Below are positions 7,083-15,443 of a DNA stretch of 39,632 bases, one piece after another. Made by a program: the position numbers and the translations under genes. Source of the DNA: Atribacteraceae bacterium (GTDB lineage Bacteria > Atribacterota > Atribacteria > Atribacterales > Atribacteraceae); NCBI GenBank assembly GCA_035477455.1, contig DATIKP010000136.1:1-39632 (forward strand). The letters run 5' to 3'. The notes under the pieces are model-generated. The model ran no database searches, was not told the origin of the DNA, and worked only from the letters and a program-made list of their open reading frames with translations. Each line of letters begins with the position of its first letter. The first letter of the stretch is position 1.

Positions 7083-8468
7083 TTACCTGGTGAAGAGGCC
7101 GATCGCCTCAAAATGCACAGTTTGCGGAAAGAGGTCTACGAATCCGATCTGGCGGAGATGATACCCATGTTCCCGGAAAAGAGTCGTATCCCGGGCCAGC
7201 GAGGATATGTTACAGGAAACATAAATTATTTTTTCCGGAACCAGCCGGCAGAGTCTTCTGATCACTTTCCGGTTCAACCCACAGCGGGGTGGGTCGACAG
7301 TCACAATCGGGATTTCTTTCACCGGGTAATCGACCAGTTCCTGTTCCACTTTCCCGGTGATGAGGGAGACATTGGCGAGATTATTGGCCAAAGCATTATT
7401 GCGGGCATCCTCGATAGCGTTCGGGTTCTCTTCGACACCCACTACCCGGGATACCGCATCAGCCAGATACAAGCCCAATCCGCCTCCTCCACAATAGAGA
7501 TCGAACAACCAGTCGCCGTCGGTGGGATTGGCCATGCTTTTTGCCCGTTCATAGACCAGGTGGTTGGCCGCCGCATTCACTTGGAAAAAGTTCGCCAGGG
7601 AAACTCGGTAATCGATATGCCCGATATTCTCCGTAAACCAGTCCTCGCCCCAGAGAACTTCAGTTCGGTCATAAACCAGGGCGTCGGCCGGCGATTGACT
7701 GGTGATGTGAACCAGTCCTATCATCTCCGGAATTTCCGACTGCACCCGCGCGACAAGCTCCCGGCGTTCGGGGAGTTCGAAGGGAGTAGTAAACAACCCG
7801 ATCAGCACTGCGTTCTTCTTTGCCGAGTAGCGGACGAGAACGTTACGCAGGATTCCTTCTTTGCGAACCGGATCATACCCGGAAATGGAATGGCGTCTCC
7901 CGTATTCCCGGAAGACGTGCAGGATCCTACCGACCAGGTCCGGCTTCATCAACAGGCAGGTTGTCAAGTCAACCACCTCCCACCAACGGCCACGGGGACG
8001 CAACCCCAGTCTCAGGTCCTTCCCGGAGGAGCCAAAACTGAACTCCATTTTATTTCGGTATTCAATGGATAGCGGGGAAGGGGTAAATCCATCATAAGCA
8101 ATGGCGCCCCAATCGACTTGCCCTATCCGGTGCATGGTTTCCCAGGCATAACGTTCTTTTATCCGAATCTGCTCAGAATAGGCGATTTCCTGCATGCTGC
8201 ATCCGCCGCAACCGCTTCGATAGTGCATACAGGGAGGATCAATCCGGTGGGGGGATGTTCGGAGCAACTCCAGGACCTTTCCCAGGAAAACGTTTTTTTT
8301 CTTTTTGATGACCTCAACCCGAGCGGTCTCTCCAGGGAGTACTCCATCGACAAAGACGATACGGCTATCCCAGTGTATCACTCCATAGGCTTCCGGTAAA
8401 ACAAAACCGATCACGTCACCTTCCAAGACACCCACCGGCTGACCGGATGATCGCTTTTCTCCAGTCAT
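7083..8468 (-). CDS. rlmD: 23S rRNA (uracil-5-)-methyltransferase, RlmD/RlmCD/TrmA family
   Basis: 461 residues. Order: TRAM domain (residues about 12-75), four-cysteine Fe-S site (CX5CGGC in CMHYRSGCGGC plus the later Cys of TTCLLMKPDL), then a class I SAM methyltransferase domain with DLYCGGGGLGLYLA as SAM loop. VDPPRCGL and the nucleophile-containing YVSCNISSLARD follow, with the general base Glu in HFEAIG at the end. All catalytic residues of the m5U family are present. The target may be U1939 or U747 of 23S rRNA; Bacillota often use one enzyme for both. The start at 8468 overlaps the rlmB stop as ATGA, so the two are translationally coupled. Confidence 0.9.
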   Translation of the reverse strand: MTGEKRSSGQPVGVLEGDVIGFVLPEAYGVIHWDSRIVFVDGVLPGETARVEVIKKKKNVFLGKVLELLRTSPHRIDPPCMHYRSGCGGCSMQEIAYSEQIRIKERYAWETMHRIGQVDWGAIAYDGFTPSPLSIEYRNKMEFSFGSSGKDLRLGLRPRGRWWEVVDLTTCLLMKPDLVGRILHVFREYGRRHSISGYDPVRKEGILRNVLVRYSAKKNAVLIGLFTTPFELPERRELVARVQSEIPEMIGLVHITSQSPADALVYDRTEVLWGEDWFTENIGHIDYRVSLANFFQVNAAANHLVYERAKSMANPTDGDWLFDLYCGGGGLGLYLADAVSRVVGVEENPNAIEDARNNALANNLANVSLITGKVEQELVDYPVKEIPIVTVDPPRCGLNRKVIRRLCRLVPEKIIYVSCNISSLARDTTLFREHGYHLRQIGFVDLFPQTVHFEAIGLFTR

Positions 8469-9259
8469 TCCCCAATACCCTGCTGCCGCCTGATCTCGTA
8501 TAGGGCGATCCCCAGCGCAACGGAAGCGTTGAGCGAATGGGAACCTCGCGACAGCGGAATGCGTACGATCCAATCACTCAGGTTCATCACCCGCCGGCGG
8601 ACACCCCGATCTTCCCCGCCGATGACCACACCCAAAGGCCCGGTTCGCAGATGGAGATCCCACAGGACCCGATCCCCCTGTCCATCAAGAGCTGCGATCC
8701 AAAACCCGGTGTCCCGGAACGCCTTGAGAACCGCGGCAAAATTATTGATCTGGAGAACATCGATTTTTTCTATCTCTCCGGACGTTGCCTTGACCCCGTC
8801 TGCTTCCATCGGTGCGGTACGCGCCCGGCTGACAATGACCGCTTCGGCTCCGAAAACGGAAGCATTCCTGATTATAGATCCCAGATTCCGGGTATCCTCC
8901 ACCTGATCAACAAAAACCACGACCGCGCCCGCCAGACAGCGGGTCCTCTCCAATACTCCTTTCCACCGAGGAACCTCCTTTTCCCGGCAGACAAGGACGA
9001 CACCCTGATGAAGCACGTCTTTTCCGAGGAGACGCTCAAGGTCTTTCCGGCTGACAATCGAAAGGGACAGGGAGAGTCGTTTGGCTTCCTGCTTGATTTC
9101 CTGAATACCCTCACCCTGCGCGGAGTCAAGGAGATACAGGCGCTCATAGACACGTTTTCGGGAAAGGAGCGCTTCGCGAACCGGGTGTCGCCCGTACACC
9201 AGGACTGGACCCTGGGATTGAGAATCGTTATTTGGGGTCAAGGGCTCAAAACGATTCAA
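8465..9259 (-). CDS. rlmB: 23S rRNA (guanosine-2'-O-)-methyltransferase, TrmH/RlmB family
   Basis: 264 residues with the N-terminal substrate-binding domain beginning VLVYGRHPVREALLS and a C-terminal SPOUT knot. Motif 1 is DQVEDTRNLGSIIRNA, motif 2 GVVIGGEDRGV, and motif 3 RIPLSRGSHSLNASVALGIA, which holds the Asn and Ser expected in the knotted SAM site. The enzyme methylates the ribose of G2251 in the peptidyl-transferase loop. The start is TTG 9259, which overlaps the end of cysS by 14 bases and has an AAGGG inside cysS upstream. The cysS-rlmB adjacency is a Bacillota hallmark, although mrnC, often between them, is absent. Confidence 0.92.
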   Translation of the reverse strand: MNRFEPLTPNNDSQSQGPVLVYGRHPVREALLSRKRVYERLYLLDSAQGEGIQEIKQEAKRLSLSLSIVSRKDLERLLGKDVLHQGVVLVCREKEVPRWKGVLERTRCLAGAVVVFVDQVEDTRNLGSIIRNASVFGAEAVIVSRARTAPMEADGVKATSGEIEKIDVLQINNFAAVLKAFRDTGFWIAALDGQGDRVLWDLHLRTGPLGVVIGGEDRGVRRRVMNLSDWIVRIPLSRGSHSLNASVALGIALYEIRRQQGIGE

Positions 9260-10691
9260 AGGAAGACCCTTCTACATTACGGTACCAGCGGGGTCCCAAT
9301 GGCGTATCCTCAACAAGGTACCCTCTGACGGTGATTTCCTTTCGTATTTGGTCCGCCTGACTCCATTCTTTTCCCTCTCGCGCTTTCCCACGCTGGGAAA
9401 CCAGGGCAGCAATCTCCTGTTCCTGCCCATCGCCGGGAGTGGGGGGGATTATCCCTAAAATTTCCTGTACCAGGGTGAGGAAATCGCCGATCGCACGAAG
9501 GGAATCGCCGGTCCAGGCCCCTCGTTTCGGCTCGAGATAACTATTGGCCTGCCTCATGAACTCACTGAGAACCCCGAGGGCCTGAGGGGTATTGAAGTCA
9601 TCAGTCAGGGTATCCAGAAAATACCTTTCGAGATGTTCGATACGTTCCCGGAATTGCCGCTCGACATCGTTTGTATCGGTCGTTTCGCGCCCTCGATCGC
9701 GAATAAACTGGAAATTACGCAGGAGATTCTCGAGTTTCACCACGTACCGTTGTGCTGCGGCCAGGACCGACTCGTCGATGTTGATTGGATTCCGATAGTG
9801 GGTCGACAACAAGACCAGGCGCAACGTTTCCGGTTTCCACCGTAATAACAGCTCCCGAACGGTCATGATATTCCCCAGGGATTTAGACATCTTCTCGTTA
9901 GCGATATTCAAATATCCATTGTGGAGCCAGAAACGAACAAAAGGTCTACCACTCGCCGCTTCGCTTTGGACAACCTCGTTTTCGTGGTGAGGAAATAACA
10001 GATCACATCCCCCGGCATGAATATCGAGGGTCTCGCCCAGGTAATAAGCGGCCATAGCCGAACATTCGATATGCCAGCCCGGCCTTCCCTCGCCCCAAGG
10101 GCTTGGCCAGTAAGGTTCCCCCGGTTTAGCCATCTTCCACAGGACAAAATCGGCGGGGTGATTCTTCCGGTAACGGGCTTCGACCCGGGCACCTTCCCGC
10201 AGCTCGGCAGGATTTTTCCGGGAGAGCTTACCATATCCATCCACCCGGCTTGTATCGAATAAAATATCGCCTGCGACACGGTAGGTGAACCCCCTCCCTT
10301 CCAAGCGCCGGATCAGGTCAATAATGTCCACTATGTGTTCGGTGGCCCTGGGATGGTGCGTCGCCCGTTTGATTCCCAAACGGTCGGCATCGATAAAGTA
10401 TTCGACGATATACCTCTCGGCCAAGTCCCGCGGTTCCTCCCCTTTTTGTTGGGCTCGGTCGATGATCTTGTCGTCGATATCGGTAAAATTTTGTACATAC
10501 CTAACCTGAAACCCGATGGTCTCGAAAAAGCGGCGCAGAGCATCAAAGAGTACAAAGACCCGAGCGTTCCCGATATGAATTAGGTCATACACCGTGGGGC
10601 CGCAGACATAAAATCCGACCAGCCCTTCCTGAAGGGGGTAAAACCCTTCAACACAACGGGAAAGTGTATTGTACAAACGGACTTCTCTCAA
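9246..10691 (-). CDS. cysS: Cysteinyl-tRNA synthetase
   Basis: 481 residues, standard length. Class I signatures: FYVCGPTVYDLIHIGNARVF, with the zinc-ligand Cys and the HIGN form of HIGH usual in CysRS; WHIECSAM and HAGGCDLLFPHHENE supply the remaining zinc ligands; KMSKSLGN near residue 268 is the KMSKS loop. The C-terminal helical anticodon-binding region follows from about residue 330. The start is TTG 10691 with GAGGTG five bases upstream, 18 bases after the rlpA-like gene's stop. It charges tRNA-Cys in the cytoplasm and is probably co-transcribed with the ispD-ispF-rlpA genes. Confidence 0.97.
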   Translation of the reverse strand: MREVRLYNTLSRCVEGFYPLQEGLVGFYVCGPTVYDLIHIGNARVFVLFDALRRFFETIGFQVRYVQNFTDIDDKIIDRAQQKGEEPRDLAERYIVEYFIDADRLGIKRATHHPRATEHIVDIIDLIRRLEGRGFTYRVAGDILFDTSRVDGYGKLSRKNPAELREGARVEARYRKNHPADFVLWKMAKPGEPYWPSPWGEGRPGWHIECSAMAAYYLGETLDIHAGGCDLLFPHHENEVVQSEAASGRPFVRFWLHNGYLNIANEKMSKSLGNIMTVRELLLRWKPETLRLVLLSTHYRNPINIDESVLAAAQRYVVKLENLLRNFQFIRDRGRETTDTNDVERQFRERIEHLERYFLDTLTDDFNTPQALGVLSEFMRQANSYLEPKRGAWTGDSLRAIGDFLTLVQEILGIIPPTPGDGQEQEIAALVSQRGKAREGKEWSQADQIRKEITVRGYLVEDTPLGPRWYRNVEGSSFESF

Positions 10692-10709
10692 TCACCCACC
10701 TCTGGCATC

Positions 10710-11426
10710 TTACCTGAGAACCTCGAGGACCACGCTCATGACTCCTTCCTCCTTGATGCCGATTGCCCGCGCCGCGGCCAGGGACAGGTCGATTTCCCGG
10801 GCCTTTTTCTGAGGTCCCCAATCATTGATCCGGATAACCACCCGCCGTCCGTTGACCGGGTTGGTCACTACAACGAGGGTTCCGGGCGGAAAGGAACGGT
10901 GGGCGGCGGTAAAAGCGTAGGGATTGAAGGTTTCGCCGGCGGCGGTGGCGTTCCCATCAAACTCATGTCCATACCAGGATGCCTGGCCGTTGATCTTTTC
11001 TCTGACCCGGCTTCGATAACAGCCCAGCAAATGATAGTATTCCATCTGCAGCCGGTTCAGCCATAACAGGGCCAGATCGATCACACCGGAATTGTTGATG
11101 GCTGCGTCCTCTTTGTACACGGTAAAAATTCTGTGGTCGTTACAATGCCCCTCGACCCGTCCGTTGACCGGGTTGACAAAAAACGTGACTGCCTCCTCCG
11201 GCGGGTTGGAAAAAAAAGTTTCCAGTTCCCGGGTCAACCGCTCCGCCCGGTCCTGAATAGTGGAATACCCTCCCGGGTAACGCAAGCGCAGAAGCAGCCG
11301 CTCCTCGATATACACCGCGTAAGATCCGTCATTCTTTTCCTGGAAATACACCCGGCGCCCGGCCAAGACCTCGACTGGTACGAGACATAGCGCCAAACAT
11401 GCGATACAAACCAATAAAACAGGCAT
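10710..11426 (-). CDS. Exported RlpA-like double-psi beta-barrel protein
   Basis: 238 residues. A signal peptide (MPVLLVCIACLALCLVPVEV then LAG) is followed by an unrecognised region of about 110 residues (25-140). The C-terminal double-psi barrel of the RlpA type begins GQASWYGHEFDGNATAAGET, then TAAHRSFPPGT (catalytic-type His) and VIRINDWGP (catalytic-type Asp; Trp replaces the usual Arg). RlpA proteins bind or cleave denuded peptidoglycan glycans. The start is placed at ATG 11426, overlapping the ispF stop as TAATG with AAGG upstream; longer frames exist inside ispF but would bury the signal peptide. It lies where gltX and cysE are found in Bacillus. Confidence 0.82.
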   Translation of the reverse strand: MPVLLVCIACLALCLVPVEVLAGRRVYFQEKNDGSYAVYIEERLLLRLRYPGGYSTIQDRAERLTRELETFFSNPPEEAVTFFVNPVNGRVEGHCNDHRIFTVYKEDAAINNSGVIDLALLWLNRLQMEYYHLLGCYRSRVREKINGQASWYGHEFDGNATAAGETFNPYAFTAAHRSFPPGTLVVVTNPVNGRRVVIRINDWGPQKKAREIDLSLAAARAIGIKEEGVMSVVLEVLR

Positions 11427-11911
11427 TACAATCCTTTTTGCACAAGGCATACCGCCAAACATGCGATTCCAACACCCCCTCCCAATGAACCGATTCCCTC
11501 ATGAGTCGTCGCCTTGACTCCAATCCGCTCCGGTTCGAGCGCCAAAGCTTCGGCCAGGGCTATGCGTATTGAGTCTCGAAACGGCGCAATCCGGGGAAAC
11601 TCGGCGATGATTGTCGCATCCACGTTAACCACTTCCCAACCCTTTTCCCGGAGCAATTTGGCAACCTGGGACAACAGGAGAGTGCTCCGGATACCCTGGT
11701 ATCGGGCATCGGTATCCGGAAACCAGTGACCGATATCCGGGAGGGATGCCGCACCCAACAAAGCGTCCATGATCGCGTGACATAAAACGTCTCCGTCCGA
11801 GTGGCCGGCCAATCCTTTTTCAAACGGAATCCGTATTCCGCCCAGAACCAGTGAACGCCCGCTTACCAAAGGATGGATATCGTATCCAATACCGCTGCGA
11901 TATTCCATCAT
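11426..11911 (-). CDS. ispF: 2-C-methyl-D-erythritol 2,4-cyclodiphosphate synthase
   Basis: 161 residues, full family length. The metal-site Asp and His of GIGYDIHPL open the protein, HSDGDVLCHAIMDALLG carries the third ligand and substrate loop, and FPDTDARYQG and KATTHEGIGSLG are the other conserved stretches. It makes the cyclodiphosphate in the MEP route to IPP and DMAPP. It overlaps the ispD stop by four bases (ATGA), as in many Bacillota. Confidence 0.97.
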   Translation of the reverse strand: MMEYRSGIGYDIHPLVSGRSLVLGGIRIPFEKGLAGHSDGDVLCHAIMDALLGAASLPDIGHWFPDTDARYQGIRSTLLLSQVAKLLREKGWEVVNVDATIIAEFPRIAPFRDSIRIALAEALALEPERIGVKATTHEGIGSLGGGVGIACLAVCLVQKGL

Positions 11912-12600
11912 GTTGTTTTCCAGCGGATCAATTCTTCCGCCCGTAAAAAATCACCAGCCGTGGTTATTTTAAAATTTTCTTCCGATCCCGGAACCAGGTA
12001 GACCGGCTTTCCCATCCATTCCACCAATGAGGAATCGTCGGTTGCGGTGTATCCCTCAGCAATGGCCTTCCGGAAGGCCTCAAGAATCAAGGAGACCCGA
12101 AATACCTGCGGTGTCTGCGCTCGCCAGACGACTTTCCGATCAAGCGAATGATCAATCGTCTTGCCATCCCGGGTGATTTTGATCGTATCCACGCAGGGCA
12201 ACGCACAGCAGACCGCATTATGAATTTCCACCGCCTTGGCACACCGGTTTAAAATATCTTCGTCCACGAAAGGACGAACACCGTCATGGATAAAAACAAA
12301 TTCATTTTCGACGCAGGTCAGGGCATCGATCCCCTTCCCAACGGACTCCTGTCTGGAGTCACCCCCGTGGACAACACGAAGACGCTTTGAAAAACGGTAT
12401 TTCCCAAGAACGGTTGAGGCAAAGAGTTTTTCATGCCTTGGATTGATTACGACAACGATATCCTGTATCGGAGAAAACCGGTCAAAAGCATACAAAGTAT
12501 ATGCAAGAAGAGGTTTCCCCAGAACAGGTATATATTGCTTGGGCACAATCGAATCCAACCTCTCTCCGGTGCCGGCAGCGACTATTACGGCATGAAACAC
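11908..12600 (-). CDS. ispD: 2-C-methyl-D-erythritol 4-phosphate cytidylyltransferase
   Basis: 230 residues. The nucleotide-binding opening AVIVAAGTGERL, PKQYIPVLGKP, HGGDSRQESV, HDGVRPFVD and RAQTPQVF are all present, so the CTP site and the conserved Arg and Lys look intact. It transfers CMP to MEP in the non-mevalonate pathway. The start is GTG 12600, six bases after AAGGAG (12607-12612); a TTG at 12606 would sit directly on that site and is less likely. It follows the PIN-TRAM gene after 15 bases and overlaps ispF. Confidence 0.97.
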   Translation of the reverse strand: MFHAVIVAAGTGERLDSIVPKQYIPVLGKPLLAYTLYAFDRFSPIQDIVVVINPRHEKLFASTVLGKYRFSKRLRVVHGGDSRQESVGKGIDALTCVENEFVFIHDGVRPFVDEDILNRCAKAVEIHNAVCCALPCVDTIKITRDGKTIDHSLDRKVVWRAQTPQVFRVSLILEAFRKAIAEGYTATDDSSLVEWMGKPVYLVPGSEENFKITTAGDFLRAEELIRWKTT

Positions 12601-12615
12601 TGGCAACTCCTTGAT

Positions 12616-13677
12616 TCAGTTATGGATTGTCTTGCCTCGGGGGCGGACAAAAATCATTCTTCCGGCTGGGGTTTGCAGGACACTGGTCACCACAGTATCC
12701 AATGTGTTGTTGATATGTCTTTTGCCACCTTCCACAACGACCATGGTACCGTCATCCAGATACCCGACACCCTGGTCGGATTCTTTTCCTTCCCTGATGA
12801 TCTGCACCCGGAGTTCTTCTCCTGGAAGAAGGTAGGGCTTCAGGGCATTGGCGAGATCATTGATATTAAGCACCTCAACCCCTTCGAGTTCGGCGATCTT
12901 GTTCAGGTTAAAATCGTTAGTGATGACTGTCCCTCCAATCACCTTGCCTAATTTGATCAGCTTCGCGTCGACATCCCGAATCTCCGGAAAATCACGATCG
13001 GCTATCCGGACATTGACTTTTTTTTCCTTTCTCATTCTATTCAGAATGTCAAGCCCTCTCCGTCCCCGGCTTCTTTTCAGCGGGTCCTGTGAATCGGCCA
13101 CCTGTTGCAGTTCCTTGAGGACAAACCGGGGAACAAGCATATCTCCCTCAATAAAGCCGGTTTTGCAGACATCGGCAATCCGGCCGTCAACAATGGCACT
13201 GGTATCCAGAATTTTAGTACCGGTGGCCTGACCTCGCAATAGCCTCGTTTTCGGCATACCGGTAAATATAGAAACGATATCTTCCCGGCGGCCCATAAAT
13301 ATGGAAAACCCGATTACCCCTCCCATAACGGTGATCAGCATGGGTAACGACGGGTTGTTGACTTGCCATAAAGACACCGGGTAGCTGATCAGGACCCCCA
13401 CGACCAACCCCAATATTAGACCGGTCATCCCGACCAGGATGTCCACCGATGAAAGACGGAAAAAAACGCCGAAGACGTCTTTCACTTTTTCAGAAAGTGA
13501 CCAGGTACTGTATTTTTCCATAAGAAATGTGAGGATTCCGGCGGCAAGGGTGATGACCGCAATCATACCCCAAGCCGTCCTACCCAAAGAGGAAATCGGT
13601 GTACGAAAGGCAAAAAAACTAATGATAAAAGCTAAGAAGAGTACAACGATAATCAAGATAGTTTGTGTTTTGGTCAT
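12616..13677 (-). CDS. Membrane-anchored PIN/TRAM-domain protein (YacL family)
   Basis: 353 residues. Four hydrophobic segments (about 7-24, 36-52, 80-100, 112-128) anchor the protein. A PIN nuclease-like domain follows: LDTSAIVDGRIADV with its acidic residues, then DVDAKLIKLGK and VITNDFNLNK, so the acidic cluster is preserved. The C-terminal 60 residues (LPGEELRVQIIREGKE onwards) form a TRAM domain. This is the YacL protein of the radA-disA-yacL-ispD order in Bacillus; its physiological RNA or DNA target is not known. A strong ribosome-binding site (AAGGGGGTG) precedes the ATG. It probably leads the transcript running through ispD, ispF, rlpA, cysS, rlmB and rlmD. Confidence 0.92.
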   Translation of the reverse strand: MTKTQTILIIVVLFLAFIISFFAFRTPISSLGRTAWGMIAVITLAAGILTFLMEKYSTWSLSEKVKDVFGVFFRLSSVDILVGMTGLILGLVVGVLISYPVSLWQVNNPSLPMLITVMGGVIGFSIFMGRREDIVSIFTGMPKTRLLRGQATGTKILDTSAIVDGRIADVCKTGFIEGDMLVPRFVLKELQQVADSQDPLKRSRGRRGLDILNRMRKEKKVNVRIADRDFPEIRDVDAKLIKLGKVIGGTVITNDFNLNKIAELEGVEVLNINDLANALKPYLLPGEELRVQIIREGKESDQGVGYLDDGTMVVVEGGKRHINNTLDTVVTSVLQTPAGRMIFVRPRGKTIHN

Positions 13678-14031
13678 TGTGCACCCCCTTTACTGCGCAA
13701 TTCCGACTCTTGCTCCATTGACGGTGATGATAGCGTCCCGGCGGTTTCACCTCCCTTATAATTACCCTGCTGATGCAGATTTCCGTTGATATAATTTTAG
13801 GCGCTACTCACCAAACTGGTTCATTTACTTACCTGATGACAGCGGCTCCATCGACCGGTCGATTCTTCAGGATCAAACGGTAAATTCTATAATCCAGAAT
13901 AAATTATATCATTCACTTGATTTTCAAGCATCCGGCCTTATGTCTTAGGGAGGGGGAGACTTTTTGTCAGGCACGTTCGGTCAAAAGAAGGAAAACCGGG
14001 GATCATGGAAGGGACACCGGTGTTGGCTTAA
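13678..14031 (-). other. Gene-free leader region between radA and yacL (354 bases)
   Basis: Bacillus carries disA here, but no frame of useful length is open on either strand. On the minus strand an AT-rich part contains TATAAT (13903-13908) and a TTGAAA only 13 bases before it, so a promoter for the yacL-ispD run may lie here but with poor spacing. A leader of some 200 bases would follow, including an isolated GGGAGGTGAAACC about 90 bases before the yacL start. I could not match it to a known riboswitch or to a T-box. Confidence 0.4.
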
Positions 14032-15402
14032 TTACAGAATATTTTCACCGATCAATGCTTCAACCACGTTTTTATATCTCACGATTTCCAGTGACTGAGG
14101 AAAGGCGGACGCCTGGTTCCCCAAGGAATATTCCGAACAGACCACTCGTTTCACTCCGTTACGAAAGGCTTCCTGGATTCGGCTTCCCAGCATGTAACCA
14201 GGCCGAATTTCGCCACTCAGCCCCACTTCACCGAGATACACCGTCCGGGGGTCCGTTTTTCTTTCCAGGCGGGAAGATGCCAAGCTGAAACACACCGCAA
14301 GATCGGTCACCGTTTCGGTGACCCGCAGTCCTCCAACTACATTCAGATAGATGTCCTGGGCGGCAAACTTCACGCGGGCCCGTTTTTCCAGAACTGCCAC
14401 CAGCAGTTGTAACCGGTTAAGATCGATACCCAGACTGACCCGCCGGGGCACATCAAGATACGACGGATTGACCAACGACTGGACCTCGATGAGCAACGCC
14501 CGCTTACCTTCGACGATCACCGTCCGGGCATTTCCGCTGTCGGAAGCGTGTCCCTCGGCGATAAAATACTGTCCGGGATCCGCCAACTCCACCAAGCCTT
14601 CGTCTTTCATCTCCAGAAGACCGACTTCCTGAGTGGAACCAAAGCGGTTCTTGACACTTCGCAGCATACGAAGAGGAGACTGCGGTTCGCCTTCGAGATA
14701 GAGAACCACGTCGACCAAGTGTTCCAGGGTCCGTGGTCCGGCCACCACCCCTTCCTTGGTGACATGTCCAACCAGGACCACGGCGACGTTTTTTCGCTTG
14801 GCCATTTCCATGAACCGGACACTGAGGTCACGAATCAAAGCCACGCTCCCCGGTAAATAGTCAAGTTCTTCATGAAAGAGGTTTTGGATGGAATCCACAA
14901 CGACGACCTGTGGCGCGGTTGTTTCCGTTGCCTGGGCGATATCACTATAGCGGTCGGTGGACAGGAGAAAGAGGCTTTCGTTCCGTTTTATACGCAGGCG
15001 TTGAATACGAAGCAGAAGTTGATGCAGCGATTCTTCGCTGCTCCCGTACAACACGTTTTTCCCCAATAAAGCAAGTCCTCCAGCCAGGTTTAAAAGCAGA
15101 GTCGATTTGCCGATCCCGGGGTCACCACTCAGAAGAATCAGTGATCCCTCGACAATCCCCCCACCCAACACCCGGTCTACCTCTCCCAATGGGCCGGGAA
15201 TCCGGCGATCCGTTTCCAGTTCCAGTGCGGTTACGTCACTCAGGCGTATGGGTTGCGCAACGGAAGAGGATAATCGCTTCGTTCGGGCGGGAGTCTGAAT
15301 TTTCTCCAAAAAAGTATTCCACTCACCACACTGAGGACATTTTCCCATCCAGCGAGGGGTGGAATACTGGCAATTCCGGCAGACGAAATCAGTTTTCGCC
15401 AT
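14032..15402 (-). CDS. radA: DNA repair protein RadA/Sms
   Basis: 456 residues. Four-cysteine zinc finger at the N-terminus (CRNC and CPQC), RecA-like ATPase with Walker A GDPGIGKST near residue 95 and Walker B VVVVDSIQ, the RadA-specific KNRFG motif (VKNRFGSTQEVG), and a C-terminal Lon-protease-like domain (GGLRVTETVTDLAVCFSLAS). It is a branch-migration helicase acting in recombination. It starts with ATG 15402, 41 bases after the clpC stop, and probably belongs to the same transcript as in Bacillus. Confidence 0.97.
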   Translation of the reverse strand: MAKTDFVCRNCQYSTPRWMGKCPQCGEWNTFLEKIQTPARTKRLSSSVAQPIRLSDVTALELETDRRIPGPLGEVDRVLGGGIVEGSLILLSGDPGIGKSTLLLNLAGGLALLGKNVLYGSSEESLHQLLLRIQRLRIKRNESLFLLSTDRYSDIAQATETTAPQVVVVDSIQNLFHEELDYLPGSVALIRDLSVRFMEMAKRKNVAVVLVGHVTKEGVVAGPRTLEHLVDVVLYLEGEPQSPLRMLRSVKNRFGSTQEVGLLEMKDEGLVELADPGQYFIAEGHASDSGNARTVIVEGKRALLIEVQSLVNPSYLDVPRRVSLGIDLNRLQLLVAVLEKRARVKFAAQDIYLNVVGGLRVTETVTDLAVCFSLASSRLERKTDPRTVYLGEVGLSGEIRPGYMLGSRIQEAFRNGVKRVVCSEYSLGNQASAFPQSLEIVRYKNVVEALIGENIL

Positions 15403-15443
15403 CGTTCACCGCTCAGGAACATCCGGATAAAAATAACTACGCA

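Noticed and set aside
7071-8072. Long plus-strand frame of 333 codons opposite rlmD
   Set aside because: It is the antisense shadow of a well-supported gene and has no recognisable domain.
9246-10691. HIGN instead of HIGH in CysRS
   Set aside because: HIGN is the normal form in cysteinyl-tRNA synthetases.
13678-13790. T-box-like GGTGAAACC in the yacL leader, and a possible leader peptide RRDAIITVNGARVGIAQ
   Set aside because: The T-box core TGGNACCGCG is not matched, and the peptide has no start codon after the preceding stop.
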